Source: Dehalococcoidales bacterium
GTDB lineage: Bacteria > Chloroflexota > Dehalococcoidia > Dehalococcoidales > UBA3254
DNA length: 64,000 bases
Direction of reading: 5' to 3'
Assembly (NCBI GenBank): GCA_016926695.1
Contig: JAFGOB010000179.1
Coordinates: forward strand, 12,965-76,964
Shown: piece after piece, positions 44,056 to 52,921 of the stretch
How the letters are laid out: each line of letters starts with the position of its first letter
How positions within the stretch are numbered: position 1 is the first letter of the stretch
Translations under genes and position numbers: made by a program
The notes under the pieces: model-generated
Databases searched by the model: none
What the model was told of the DNA's origin: nothing
What the model saw: the letters and a program-made list of their open reading frames with translations, nothing else

Positions 44056-45234
44056 GTGGATTTTAATTTTTCACCAGAACAAGAAGCTTTCCGCCGTGAA
44101 GTGGCAGATTTACTGGAGAAAGAAGGTCCTGCGGAATGGCATAAAAGAAGGGTCAGTTTCTTTGAAATGTCAGGACAGGAAAACTGGATCGAGGTGCATA
44201 AGGAGATGGCCGCTAAGTTAGGGGCCAAGGGGTGGCTTTCTTTGCATTGGCCGGAGCAATACGGCGGTAAGGGGTTGTCTCGCTTTTATCGCCTGATTCT
44301 CAGGGAAGAGCTTTTTAAACACCATTCTCCGGGCTATGATCCTCTGGGTGTAGACTTTGTTTCACCTGCTATTTTGCTCAAAGCTTCTGAAGAGCAGAAA
44401 AAGCAACATCTTCCCGGAATTGCTTCCGGAAAAGTTTTCTGGTGTGAATTGCTCAGTGAACCCGGCCATGGTTCGGATCTGGCAGCCCTGGAAACTTTTG
44501 CGAAAGAGGAGTCCGATTGTTTTGTAATTAACGGGCAGAAAACCTGGAATACCTATGCCCATTTCGCAGATTGGGGCGTTGTCCTGGCGCGTACTGACCG
44601 TAACGCCAAACCGAATTATAGAGGTCTGACTTTTTTCCTGGTGGATATGAAAACTCCGGGAATAACCATCTCTCCGATAATAAATATGGCCGGTCACCAC
44701 GACTTCAACGAAGTATTTCTGGATGACGTTCGCGTTCCCAAAGAAAATATTGTCGAGGGTGTTAATCGCGGCTGGTATGTCGCCATGTCATTACTGGACT
44801 TCGAACGTACTGCGGATCTGGGTTATTCCATCGCCGGTACGTTATTGAATGACCTGGTTGAAGATGCCCGAGAGAGAGGTCTTTTTGATGCCCATCTGGA
44901 AAACCGCATGGCTGAATTGATCGCCGAGACTGAAGTAGCCCGGTCCATACATTATTACGTTACCTGGATGCAGGACCAGGGTAAAGTCCCTAATCATGAA
45001 GCCGCAATGTGCAAACTATTGGGTTTTGAATCTATTCAACATGTGGCTGAATTCGGTATGCAGTTGTATAAACAGTACGGACTATTGACCGATAAATCGG
45101 CTTTGGCCCCTATTTTCGGACGCGTTTCTTCTTGTTATTTACGGTCATATGGACATAGTATGGAGGCCGGCACTTCCGAAATAGACCGTGATGTCATCGC
45201 TCAACGCGGATTGGGTTTGCCCAGGTTAAGGTAG
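44056..45234 (+). CDS. Acyl-CoA dehydrogenase, subunit or isozyme 1
   Basis: A 392-residue FAD-dependent acyl-CoA dehydrogenase. GTG 44056 has GGGAGG 9 bases upstream and gives the usual start DFNFSPEQEAFRREVADLL. FAD and substrate contacts appear in CELLSEPGHGSDLAALET, NGQKTWNTYAHFADW and DDVRVPKENIVEGVNRGW. The C-terminal block SMEAGTSEIDRDVIAQR contains a Glu in the E-x-GT position used as catalytic base. The second acyl-CoA dehydrogenase starts 10 bases after its stop, which suggests a hetero-oligomer like the paired FadE enzymes of ring or side-chain degradation. Confidence 0.93.
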   Translation: MDFNFSPEQEAFRREVADLLEKEGPAEWHKRRVSFFEMSGQENWIEVHKEMAAKLGAKGWLSLHWPEQYGGKGLSRFYRLILREELFKHHSPGYDPLGVDFVSPAILLKASEEQKKQHLPGIASGKVFWCELLSEPGHGSDLAALETFAKEESDCFVINGQKTWNTYAHFADWGVVLARTDRNAKPNYRGLTFFLVDMKTPGITISPIINMAGHHDFNEVFLDDVRVPKENIVEGVNRGWYVAMSLLDFERTADLGYSIAGTLLNDLVEDARERGLFDAHLENRMAELIAETEVARSIHYYVTWMQDQGKVPNHEAAMCKLLGFESIQHVAEFGMQLYKQYGLLTDKSALAPIFGRVSSCYLRSYGHSMEAGTSEIDRDVIAQRGLGLPRLR

Positions 45235-45244
45235 GAGGAAAAGA

Positions 45245-46369
45245 ATGGACTTTGGTTTAAACGAAGAGCAGACAATGCTGCAGACATCCGCCAGGGATTT
45301 TCTGAGCAATGAGTATTCCGATAAAATACTGAAAGAAATGGCTAAAGACCCGCGGGGGTATACGCCTGAGTTGTGGAACAAAATGGCGGAATTGGGCTGG
45401 ATGGCCCTTTCGATACCGGAGGAATACGGCGGCATCGGTGATTTTATTGATTTGATCCTGGTGCTACAGGAAATGGGCCGGTCCGGACTGATCAGTCCGT
45501 TTTTTTCCACTATGGGGCTCGGCGCTTCTACAATAATCGAAGCCGGCAGCGAGGACCAGAAGCAGCAGTATTTACCGGACATTGCTGAAGGTAAAAAGGT
45601 GGTGACACTGGCATTGCTGGAAACTTCAGCCCTGTTCGCTCCGGAAGCTATCAAGACGCGGGCTGCGCTTCAGGGGGCCGGTTACGTTCTTGACGGCCAG
45701 AAAATGTTTGTGCCGGATGCCAATTCGGCTGATTGTATTATCTGCGCTGCCCGGACCCGTGATTCCGGAGAGCCAGGAATTACCCTTTTCATGGTGGATG
45801 CCCGTACGCCGGGAATAACCTGCAATCTACTGGACACAATATCTCCGGATAAGCAGTGTGAGCTGGTCTTTAAGGAAGTTAATATAGGGAAAGACAATAT
45901 TCTGGGTCAGGTCGACCAGGGTTGGACCTATCTGGAGAAAGTTTGGGATAAAGCCGCCGTGGCTACCTGTGCATCGATGGTGGGCGGCATGGAAAGGGTC
46001 CTGGAGTTGGCAGTCACTTATGCCAAGGACAGGAATGCCTTTGGTCATCCCATCGGGGCATTTCAGAGCGTTCAACATCGTTGCGCAGATATGTTGATTG
46101 ATACGGATACCTCTCGTATTATCACCTATCAGACTGCCTGGAGATTGAATGAAGGACTCCCTTCGGAAAGGGAAGCGGCTATTGCCAAGGCCTGGGTCAG
46201 CCAGGCTTATCGCAGGGTCGTGACTTCGGCACACCAGGTACATGGTGCTATCGGCTTTACCGAGGACCACATTTTACACTGGTTTACCCGCAGGGCCAGG
46301 TCCCAGGAGTTCAGTTTCGGGGATGTAAATTTCCATCTGGATAAAATGGCGGCACTTACCAGGAAATAG
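45245..46369 (+). CDS. Acyl-CoA dehydrogenase, subunit or isozyme 2
   Basis: A 374-residue acyl-CoA dehydrogenase-fold protein starting DFGLNEEQTMLQTSARDFL, with IPEEYGGIGDF and QVHGAIGFTEDHILHWF. The usual catalytic E-GT motif is missing from its C-terminus, which reads RARSQEFSFGD, so it may rely on its partner for the base or use another residue. The SD GTAGGAGG overlaps the end of the preceding gene. The close spacing, together with the complementary active-site pattern, fits an alpha/beta heteromer. Confidence 0.92.
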   Translation: MDFGLNEEQTMLQTSARDFLSNEYSDKILKEMAKDPRGYTPELWNKMAELGWMALSIPEEYGGIGDFIDLILVLQEMGRSGLISPFFSTMGLGASTIIEAGSEDQKQQYLPDIAEGKKVVTLALLETSALFAPEAIKTRAALQGAGYVLDGQKMFVPDANSADCIICAARTRDSGEPGITLFMVDARTPGITCNLLDTISPDKQCELVFKEVNIGKDNILGQVDQGWTYLEKVWDKAAVATCASMVGGMERVLELAVTYAKDRNAFGHPIGAFQSVQHRCADMLIDTDTSRIITYQTAWRLNEGLPSEREAAIAKAWVSQAYRRVVTSAHQVHGAIGFTEDHILHWFTRRARSQEFSFGDVNFHLDKMAALTRK

Positions 46370-46444
46370 CTCTAGACGTTATTTACACCTGCCAATTTTA
46401 ATAATATACTTAGGGAAAGCTTTGTACTTTGAAAGGAGGGTAGA

Positions 46445-47530
46445 ATGAAAGCAGCAGTATGTTATGAATTCAAAAAGCCCCTGGTTGTAGAAGAAGTCAA
46501 GCTCGATCCACCGCAGAAGGGAGAGGTCAAGATTAAGATGGTTGCGACGGCTGTCTGTCACAGCGATATTCATGTCATCCGGGGTGAACTTTTTCCTCCC
46601 AGCGGTCCCATGATCGCCGGCCACGAGTCCGCCGGTTACGTGGATGAGATAGGAGAAGGCGTTTACAACCTGAAAAAAGGTGATCCGGTTATCGTTTCCC
46701 TGGTGAGTTCTTGTGGTTATTGTTATTATTGCATCCACGGGATGCCCCATCTTTGCGGTAATAAATTTCCTCTCGCGACGGAAAGCCGTCTTCATACCAT
46801 GAGTGGACAAAATATTATTCATATCTTTAAAACAGCGACGTTCGCTGAATATGCCATCGTTGATCAATCGCAGGTGGTAAAGATTCCCGATGATATGCCA
46901 ATGGATGCTGCTTCGCTGCTGGGCTGCGGTGTGATAACCGGTTTTGGCTCGGTGGTAAAACGTGCCGTGGTCAAGGCTATGGAAAGTGTAACCGTGATCG
47001 GCGCCGGCGGAGTGGGACTGAATGCAATCCAGGGAGCTGCTTTATCCGGAGCTTATCCTGTAATTGCCGTGGATGTGGCGGAGTCCAAGTTGAAAGCAGC
47101 CAGGGATTTCGGAGCTACTCACACCGTAAATGCCAAGGAAGGAGATCCTGTTGAAGGTGTAAAGAAACTGACCGGAGGGAGAGGGGCGCAATATGTATTC
47201 GTGACCGTAGGCAGCATCTCAGCCATGCAGCAGGGTTTTAACATGAGTGACAAACGCGGTTGGACGGTCTTTGTAGGCCTACCCAAACCGCAGGATCTCT
47301 TTTCCATATCGCCTTTTGCACTACTGGATACCGAAAGAGTAGTAACGGGGGGATATATGGGTTCAACCAATTTGCAGAGAGATATTCCCGAGATGATAGA
47401 TCTCTACAAAGCGGGAAAACTCAAACTGGATGAATTGGTCACCAAACACTATACCCTGGATCAGATCAATGAGGCCATCGAGTCCGTGGAAAGGGGTGAG
47501 GCCCTGCGTAACGTAATCATGTTCAAATAG
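46445..47530 (+). CDS. Zinc-dependent alcohol dehydrogenase (MDR family)
   Basis: A 361-residue medium-chain dehydrogenase. Catalytic zinc ligands lie in TAVCHSDIHV (Cys) and AGHESAGYV (His, Glu), structural zinc in SSCGYCYYCIHGMPHLC, and the NAD fold in VIGAGGVGLNAIQGA with Asp in IAVDVAESKL. It should oxidise an alcohol to an aldehyde or ketone, likely as a step in the same catabolic cluster. SD AAGGAGGG is placed 4-5 bases before ATG. It ends at a large bidirectional hairpin. Confidence 0.93.
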   Translation: MKAAVCYEFKKPLVVEEVKLDPPQKGEVKIKMVATAVCHSDIHVIRGELFPPSGPMIAGHESAGYVDEIGEGVYNLKKGDPVIVSLVSSCGYCYYCIHGMPHLCGNKFPLATESRLHTMSGQNIIHIFKTATFAEYAIVDQSQVVKIPDDMPMDAASLLGCGVITGFGSVVKRAVVKAMESVTVIGAGGVGLNAIQGAALSGAYPVIAVDVAESKLKAARDFGATHTVNAKEGDPVEGVKKLTGGRGAQYVFVTVGSISAMQQGFNMSDKRGWTVFVGLPKPQDLFSISPFALLDTERVVTGGYMGSTNLQRDIPEMIDLYKAGKLKLDELVTKHYTLDQINEAIESVERGEALRNVIMFK

Positions 47531-47554
47531 AGAACAAGATATATTAGTCTCCGC

Positions 47555-47595
47555 TGACACCAGGGCAGGTACTGTATATACCTGCCCTGGTGTCA
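47555..47595. terminator. 17-bp hairpin between convergent genes
   Basis: A perfect 17-bp inverted repeat (47555-47571 with 47579-47595, loop 7) fills the 71-base gap between the alcohol dehydrogenase (+) and the sensor kinase (-). No T-run follows, but symmetry and place indicate a bidirectional terminator. Confidence 0.8.
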
Positions 47596-47601
47596 GAACA
47601 G

Positions 47602-48744
47602 TCATATTAGTAATTCATTTTCATTCTGGTCAGTATTGGCGCTAAGAGGGATATCTATTGTTATCATGGTCCCTTCCCTGGGTTTAGACTGTATTACAAA
47701 AGTGCCGCCCAGACACCTGACTCTTTCGCGCATACCAATTATTCCCAGTTTTCCTTCTGTTACCAGATTTGCCATTTTCCCTGGAACAATGAAACCGCAG
47801 CCGTTATCCCTTATTAGTATAGTTAAAGATTTGGTACAGGCATCCAGTGTAATAAATACGTCGCTGGCTTTGGCATGACGTTCTATATTATATAAGGCCT
47901 CCTGAACGATTCTAAATACATTAACTTCAATATATTGGCTTAACTCCGGTTTCAAACCTTTTATTGAAGTATGTATACGGATATGACTATTTCTGATAAT
48001 GTGCGAGGTCAACCATTTCAAAGCTGAAATAAGCCCCATATCATCCAGGACGCTGGGACGCAGGTCTACGCTGATCTGGCGAAGATCGTTTACGGTGCTG
48101 CGGGTTTTTTCCTTGATAAAGGCAGCCTTTTTCTTAATTTCATCTATATTTTCGTCAGATAACTCTATAGATTCAGCGTAACTAGCCACTGCCAGCAAGG
48201 TCTGAACACTCTGGTCATGCAGTTCTTGAGCCAGACGATGGCGTTCTTTCTCCTGGGCATCCAGAATTTTTGACAGATATTCCCGCCTTTCCTTTTCTCT
48301 TTCAAGATATTGCATTTTATCTTTTCTGCGTAATTCAAACTCGAAATTGACTACCAGCATTACTAGCGCAGGTAACAAAAGAATGCTGATATTAGATAAC
48401 ATTGCCCCGTTGTCATTCCGGTAATAAGGCAATATCGGAGCAATACCTATCAAAGCCAGCAGAAAAAGAACCAGGGCGCCTTTCCAGCGAAAGATAATGG
48501 TAGCATATATGGTTGGTATCATGAAGAGACTGCCGATAATGTTGTTAAAACTTTCAAATACAGCCAGATAGTAGAATGAGGAAAGCCAGGGGAACCATTT
48601 CCAGAAGCCGTGAGTGAATTCCCATTCCCGCCACGGCCAGATCGAGTAAAAAAATATAAGCAAGACCGTAATCGCAAGAATTATCCAGAAATGATGGTTC
48701 TTAAATGTCAGTTCAATGATATTAGCCTGGGATGATTCTTTCAT
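47602..48744 (-). CDS. Sensor histidine kinase, NarL/DesK type (HisKA_3)
   Basis: A 380-residue membrane kinase. Four hydrophobic segments lie in the first 130 residues with no large outer domain, then a coiled-coil with RRKDKMQYLEREKERREYL. The phosphoacceptor helix reads QEKERHRLAQELHDQSVQ, and the ATPase domain shows EALYNIERHAKAS, IRDNGCGF and GKLGIIGMRERVRCLGG. It would sense a membrane or small-molecule cue and phosphorylate the response regulator whose gene ends 7 bases before it. The pair lies between the acyl-CoA cluster and the TRAP transporter and probably controls one of them. Confidence 0.92.
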   Translation of the reverse strand: MKESSQANIIELTFKNHHFWIILAITVLLIFFYSIWPWREWEFTHGFWKWFPWLSSFYYLAVFESFNNIIGSLFMIPTIYATIIFRWKGALVLFLLALIGIAPILPYYRNDNGAMLSNISILLLPALVMLVVNFEFELRRKDKMQYLEREKERREYLSKILDAQEKERHRLAQELHDQSVQTLLAVASYAESIELSDENIDEIKKKAAFIKEKTRSTVNDLRQISVDLRPSVLDDMGLISALKWLTSHIIRNSHIRIHTSIKGLKPELSQYIEVNVFRIVQEALYNIERHAKASDVFITLDACTKSLTILIRDNGCGFIVPGKMANLVTEGKLGIIGMRERVRCLGGTFVIQSKPREGTMITIDIPLSANTDQNENELLI

Positions 48745-48751
48745 GGCTCTC

Positions 48752-49465
48752 TCAAACCTGCTCTGTTTTCAGGTCTTTGAGGGTAAGAATACCGGACTTG
48801 AGTCCGATAGAGATAGCTTCGGTACGTGATGCCGCTCCAAGCTTGATAAAAATAGAGGTTAGAATAGATTTAATACTGCGCAGGCTCAAGTCTAATCTAA
48901 GGGCGATATCCTTGTTGGTCAGTCCGTTTGCCACATATTTTAGTACTTTAAGTTCTCGCGGGGTAAGAACATTCAATTTGTCCGGATGGTAATGTTCGGT
49001 ATCTTCCCACGATCCCGGACTGTTTTGGGTATCAAGAGGTGGCAAGACATTTTCTCCGGCATAGATAGCGCGTACGGCATGGACTACATTTTCCCCTGAG
49101 GCATTTTTTGTAAGGTATCCGCTTGCTCCGGCCTGGAGCATACCGTGAATGTGCTCGATGTCAGTGTGAACGGTCATTGCCAGTACTTCGGTTCCGGGGC
49201 ATCTGGAGACGATTTGTCTGGTGGCTTCCAGTCCGTTAACTTTCGGCATACTTATATCCATGATAACAATATCAGGCTGGAGCATGGTAGTAATTTCTAT
49301 TGCTTCCTTCCCATCGCTGGCTTCGGCAACAATTTCCATGTCCTGATTCTTTTCCACCCACATTCTGATTGCCTGGCGCATCAAGGGATGGTCATCAACC
49401 AGGACTATCCTGATTTTTTTAAGATTGCTGTTTTTTGAACCGGTATCCGTAGACATAGGATTCAT
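48752..49465 (-). CDS. LuxR/NarL-type response regulator
   Basis: A 237-residue regulator from ATG 49465; the longer frame to 49555 adds a hydrophobic leader unlike the family. The receiver domain has DDHPLMRQAIR, the phosphorylated Asp in PDIVIMDISMPK and Lys in YLTKNASGE. The C-terminal helix-turn-helix reads LTPRELKVLKYVANGLTNKD and RSIKSILTSIFIKLGAASR. Cotranscribed with the kinase gene. It is divergent from the TRAP genes, where a dyad just before the first gene could be its site. Confidence 0.9.
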   Translation of the reverse strand: MNPMSTDTGSKNSNLKKIRIVLVDDHPLMRQAIRMWVEKNQDMEIVAEASDGKEAIEITTMLQPDIVIMDISMPKVNGLEATRQIVSRCPGTEVLAMTVHTDIEHIHGMLQAGASGYLTKNASGENVVHAVRAIYAGENVLPPLDTQNSPGSWEDTEHYHPDKLNVLTPRELKVLKYVANGLTNKDIALRLDLSLRSIKSILTSIFIKLGAASRTEAISIGLKSGILTLKDLKTEQV

Positions 49466-49792
49466 GTATTCTGCCCCAAAGGGTAGCACCAAAGTCCATT
49501 CACATACAGGATTATTTGGCATATTATAAAGCAAATATAATAGCAATTCAAACAAGCCAATCGAGGAGGATGTTCCTCACTTCTTATATTGTCTCTTAAA
49601 GAGCCTTATTTTTATAACCGATAATCAAGGAAATGAGTCATTAAATATTTGTATTTATTATTCTCTGGCAAGAGATGAAAGGGGAAGCAGGGGTGAACTG
49701 ATAATATTTGCTGGAAGCCCCGCGCGATTTGATGAAATTTGTAACAAAAATATTTCTGTGATTATCCCTGAACATATGAAACGATTGTAAGA

Positions 49793-49806
49793 AATCTATT
49801 TAGATT
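49793..49806. promoter_or_regulatory. Dyad directly upstream of the TRAP operon SD
   Basis: AATCTA-TT-TAGATT is a perfect 6-bp inverted repeat that ends exactly where AGGAGG begins (49807-49812). It may bind the neighbouring response regulator or act in the mRNA near the ribosome site. Confidence 0.4.
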
Positions 49807-49820
49807 AGGAGGAAAGGTTG

Positions 49821-50933
49821 ATGAAAAAAATTTGCTTGGTAGTGCTTGCACTTGTGCTGGCGACAACCCTGATTTTCAGTGCCTGTTCTCAAACAACAAC
49901 TGAACCGGCGAAAACTAGTGCCCCTGCGGCAACTGCTCAGGCGCCAGCCTCATCAGCGGCTCAGCCATCCGCTCCCGAAAAGGTGTATACCATCAGGTGG
50001 GCTGATATGGACCAGGAACAAAGCTGGACTACCATACACAGCACCAAACCCTATATGGATGCTGTTGAAGAGGCTACCGGCGGCAGGGTCAAATTTGAGC
50101 CATACTGGGGTAATACACTGAGTAAGCAGACAGAAAACTGGGAAGCGCTGAAGAGTGGCATCGCTGATGCCGCGGTTTGCGTAATGGCTTTTTGGCCGGG
50201 GCTGGCGCCTCTATCTGATGTAGTATCACTGCCCTTCATTGGATTTGAAAGCGCTGAGCATGCCGGTGCTGTGCTGGGGAAACTGTATGAGACATTCCCG
50301 GCTATTCAAGAAGAATACAAGGATGTACACGTACTGTTTATCCCTGCCGGAGATCCTTATGTGTTACAGACCAGCAAGAAGCAGGTAAAGACACTGGAAG
50401 ATGTCAAAGGTATGAAAATCAGAGCGCTGGGAGGACCTCAAACCACATACTTGCAGGCAGTAGGAGCTTCTCCGGTGATGGTAGGCATGGTTGATGTTTA
50501 CATGAATTTACAAAAAGGCGTACTGGATGGGGTGCTGGCGTCCTGGGCAAGCGTAGAGAGCATGAAATTCCATGAAGTCGCCAAATACATCACCAACGTT
50601 CCCTGCTCTGTTCCGTTTGCCGCAAGAGCTATGAATCTCGAAGTCTGGAACAGTCTACCAGCGGATGTCCAGGAAGCCATCAATAGCGTTAGTGGATTTG
50701 AGAGAGGAGTAGAATTTAGCAGGACTCAATATGATGAGCACGTGGCCCATGTAAAGGCCGCAGGCTATGATGTAGTTGAGTACACTCCTCCCCTGGAGGA
50801 AATAGCCCGATGGCAGGAATTTGCCAGGCCGATCTGGCAGGACTGGGTCAGTGAAATGGAAGCAGCCGGTCATCCGGAAGCCCAGGAAATCCTCGATAAA
50901 ACGCTGGAGTTAGTAGAGGTCTATCGAAAATAA
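49821..50933 (+). CDS. TRAP transporter substrate-binding protein (DctP family)
   Basis: A 370-residue lipoprotein: ATG 49821 has AGGAGG 8 bases before it, and the signal MKKICLVVLALVLATTLIF leads to lipobox FSAC. An Ala/Pro/Ser/Thr linker follows. The DctP fold shows RWADMDQEQSWTTIH, LSDVVSLPFIGF, LEDVKGMKIRALGG (with the carboxylate-binding Arg) and VPFAARAMNLEVWNSLP. It captures an organic acid outside the cell for the two membrane subunits encoded next. Ligand unknown, but the adjacent CoA-dependent genes suggest a carboxylate to be activated and oxidised. Confidence 0.94.
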   Translation: MKKICLVVLALVLATTLIFSACSQTTTEPAKTSAPAATAQAPASSAAQPSAPEKVYTIRWADMDQEQSWTTIHSTKPYMDAVEEATGGRVKFEPYWGNTLSKQTENWEALKSGIADAAVCVMAFWPGLAPLSDVVSLPFIGFESAEHAGAVLGKLYETFPAIQEEYKDVHVLFIPAGDPYVLQTSKKQVKTLEDVKGMKIRALGGPQTTYLQAVGASPVMVGMVDVYMNLQKGVLDGVLASWASVESMKFHEVAKYITNVPCSVPFAARAMNLEVWNSLPADVQEAINSVSGFERGVEFSRTQYDEHVAHVKAAGYDVVEYTPPLEEIARWQEFARPIWQDWVSEMEAAGHPEAQEILDKTLELVEVYRK

Positions 50934-50948
50934 GGAGAACCTGTACGG

Positions 50949-51455
50949 GTGTGGCTGTCTAAGATCGCAAATGCAGTTTATAAGATATTGAGTCCGTTCA
51001 GCAAAGTGCTCGTAACTATAGGGTCTGTTTGCTTGATGAGTATTATGTTGCTTACAGCCGTGGATGTTTGCATGCGGTACTTCTTCAATAGACCTATAAG
51101 CGGAGCCTTTGACCTGACTGAATACCTGATGGTTGTCGTGTTCGCTTTTGCCCTCCCGTACTGTACTATTAAAAAAGGTCATATCTCCGTGGATATTCTA
51201 ATGTCGCGTTTTCCCGAAAGGGTCCAGGCTGTTATCAATTTAGTTACCGCTCCTCTAAGCCTGGCCCTTTTCTCTCTGTTGGTCTGGCAAACTATCATAG
51301 CTACACTGATGCAACAGGAGACAGGCATTGTTTCTTCTGTTTTGGAAATACCCCGTTATCCTTTCATAGGTCTGCTGTTTTTAGGATATGTTTGCTTCGT
51401 TATTGTGTTGCTGGCTGACTTTTTCAAGCTTGTTTCTGAGGTCGGTAAGAAATGA
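50949..51455 (+). CDS. TRAP transporter small membrane subunit (DctQ family)
   Basis: A 168-residue protein with four helices, at about 13-36, 50-70, 90-112 and 135-158. The motifs DVCMRYFFNRPISGAFDLTE and KKGHISVDIL are typical of DctQ. GTG 50949 is the start, 15 bases after the binding-protein stop, with AAGGAG upstream. It pairs with the large subunit, whose ATG overlaps its stop (ATGA). Confidence 0.93.
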   Translation: MWLSKIANAVYKILSPFSKVLVTIGSVCLMSIMLLTAVDVCMRYFFNRPISGAFDLTEYLMVVVFAFALPYCTIKKGHISVDILMSRFPERVQAVINLVTAPLSLALFSLLVWQTIIATLMQQETGIVSSVLEIPRYPFIGLLFLGYVCFVIVLLADFFKLVSEVGKK

Positions 51456-52750
51456 CGCCGATGCAAATTGGTTTTATAGGACTGGCAGTCATGCTGCTGC
51501 TGCTCTTCATAGGAATACCGGTGGGGTTTTCATTAACCCTGGTCGCTTTCGCCGGTTTTGCCATTCTGGTTAATTTCGATGCAGCGCTTGGCCTGTTAAG
51601 AACCATTCCATATAGCACAGTTTCTGATTACGGATTGACTGTGCTGCCTTTATTCCTTTTGATGGGGGCCTTTACCTTTAAGGCCGGACTGACCAAAGAC
51701 CTTTACCATGCCGCACACGCCTGGCTGGGAAAGCTTCCCGGAGGACTGTCCGTAGCTACAATCGGAGCCTGCGCAGCCTTTGCGGCGGTCAGTGGCTCAA
51801 GTGTAGCTACCGCTGTTACTATGGGTACGGTAGCCCTGCCTGAAATGAAGAGATATAATTACAGTCCCTCTCTGTCTACCGGCAGTGTTGCTGCGGGTGG
51901 AACCATAGGCATCCTGATCCCCCCAAGTGTGGGTCTGATACTCTACGGTATTATCACCGAAACATCTATAGGACAGTTGTTTCTGGCTGGCTTTATTCCC
52001 GGTATACTTCAGGCAGTATTTTATATTATTACTATCCTGATCCTGTGTAAGATCAATCCCAACATAGCCCCACCGGCGCCCGGGACTACCTTCATGTATA
52101 AGCTCGTCTCACTGAAGAATACCTGGATAGTTTTATGCCTGTTCTTGCTGGTGATCGGAGGCATTTACCTCGGTGTTTTCAGCCCTACCGAAGCGGCCGG
52201 CATCGGCGCATTCGGCGCTTTCGTGTTTGCTCTTGCAAGAAGAAGACTGGGCTGGGCGGCATTAAAAGACAGTCTTCTCGATACCATGAAATCAACAGGC
52301 ATGGTATTTACCATGATGATAGGAGCAATACTGCTTACTTATTTCATGGCTGTAACCAGACTGCCGTATAACATAAGCGAAATTCTCACTTCTTTTAACC
52401 TGAATAACTATATTCTTCTGGCCGGTATCCTGATCTTCTACATAATTCTGGGATGTTTTCTGGATACTGTAGCCATGATCATGCTGACCGTTCCGATTTT
52501 CTTTCCTGTTATTACAGCCATGGGCTTTAGCCCGATCTGGTTTGGAATCATTGTGGTTAGAATTGCCGAGATCGGACTAATAACTCCGCCCGTTGGTATG
52601 AACGTATACGTTATTAAAGGTATGGCTCCGGATGTTCCAATGGGAACCATATTCAAAGGCATCGTGCCTTTTGTGGCAGCCGATGTGGTACATGTGGCGC
52701 TGCTGGTAGCGCTCCCCTCAATAAGCTTATTGTTGCCCAGTTTTATGTAG
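51452..52750 (+). CDS. TRAP transporter large membrane subunit (DctM family)
   Basis: A 432-residue permease with about 12 helices that uses a sodium gradient. Conserved elements include FIGIPVGFSLTLVAFAG, LPLFLLMGAFTFKAGLT, SGSSVATAVTMGTVALPEM and AGGTIGILIPPSVGLILYG, and in the second half GCFLDTVAMIMLTVPIFFP and TPPVGMNVYVIKG. The 4-base overlap with the small subunit shows translational coupling. A T-rich hairpin follows. Confidence 0.95.
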   Translation: MTPMQIGFIGLAVMLLLLFIGIPVGFSLTLVAFAGFAILVNFDAALGLLRTIPYSTVSDYGLTVLPLFLLMGAFTFKAGLTKDLYHAAHAWLGKLPGGLSVATIGACAAFAAVSGSSVATAVTMGTVALPEMKRYNYSPSLSTGSVAAGGTIGILIPPSVGLILYGIITETSIGQLFLAGFIPGILQAVFYIITILILCKINPNIAPPAPGTTFMYKLVSLKNTWIVLCLFLLVIGGIYLGVFSPTEAAGIGAFGAFVFALARRRLGWAALKDSLLDTMKSTGMVFTMMIGAILLTYFMAVTRLPYNISEILTSFNLNNYILLAGILIFYIILGCFLDTVAMIMLTVPIFFPVITAMGFSPIWFGIIVVRIAEIGLITPPVGMNVYVIKGMAPDVPMGTIFKGIVPFVAADVVHVALLVALPSISLLLPSFM

Positions 52751-52802
52751 CTGCAAAACCGCTTGAATTGAACAGGAATAGCTGTGTACCCCCCTGATAA
52801 GG

Positions 52803-52840
52803 CGGTATATAGCTGACCTGTTATACCGGTCTTATTTTCT
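52803..52840 (+). terminator. Terminator of the TRAP operon
   Basis: CGGTATA (52803-52809) pairs with TATACCG (52822-52828), 7 bp with a 12-base loop, then GTCTTATTTTCT. It lies about 50 bases after the DctM stop. Confidence 0.55.
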
Positions 52841-52921
52841 CCAAACCGGGACTGGAAAATTGCTTTTTTCAGTCATGAAAGCCTAAAGTGAGCGTTGCCA
52901 GCTTACGGCAGTGTTGGAAAC

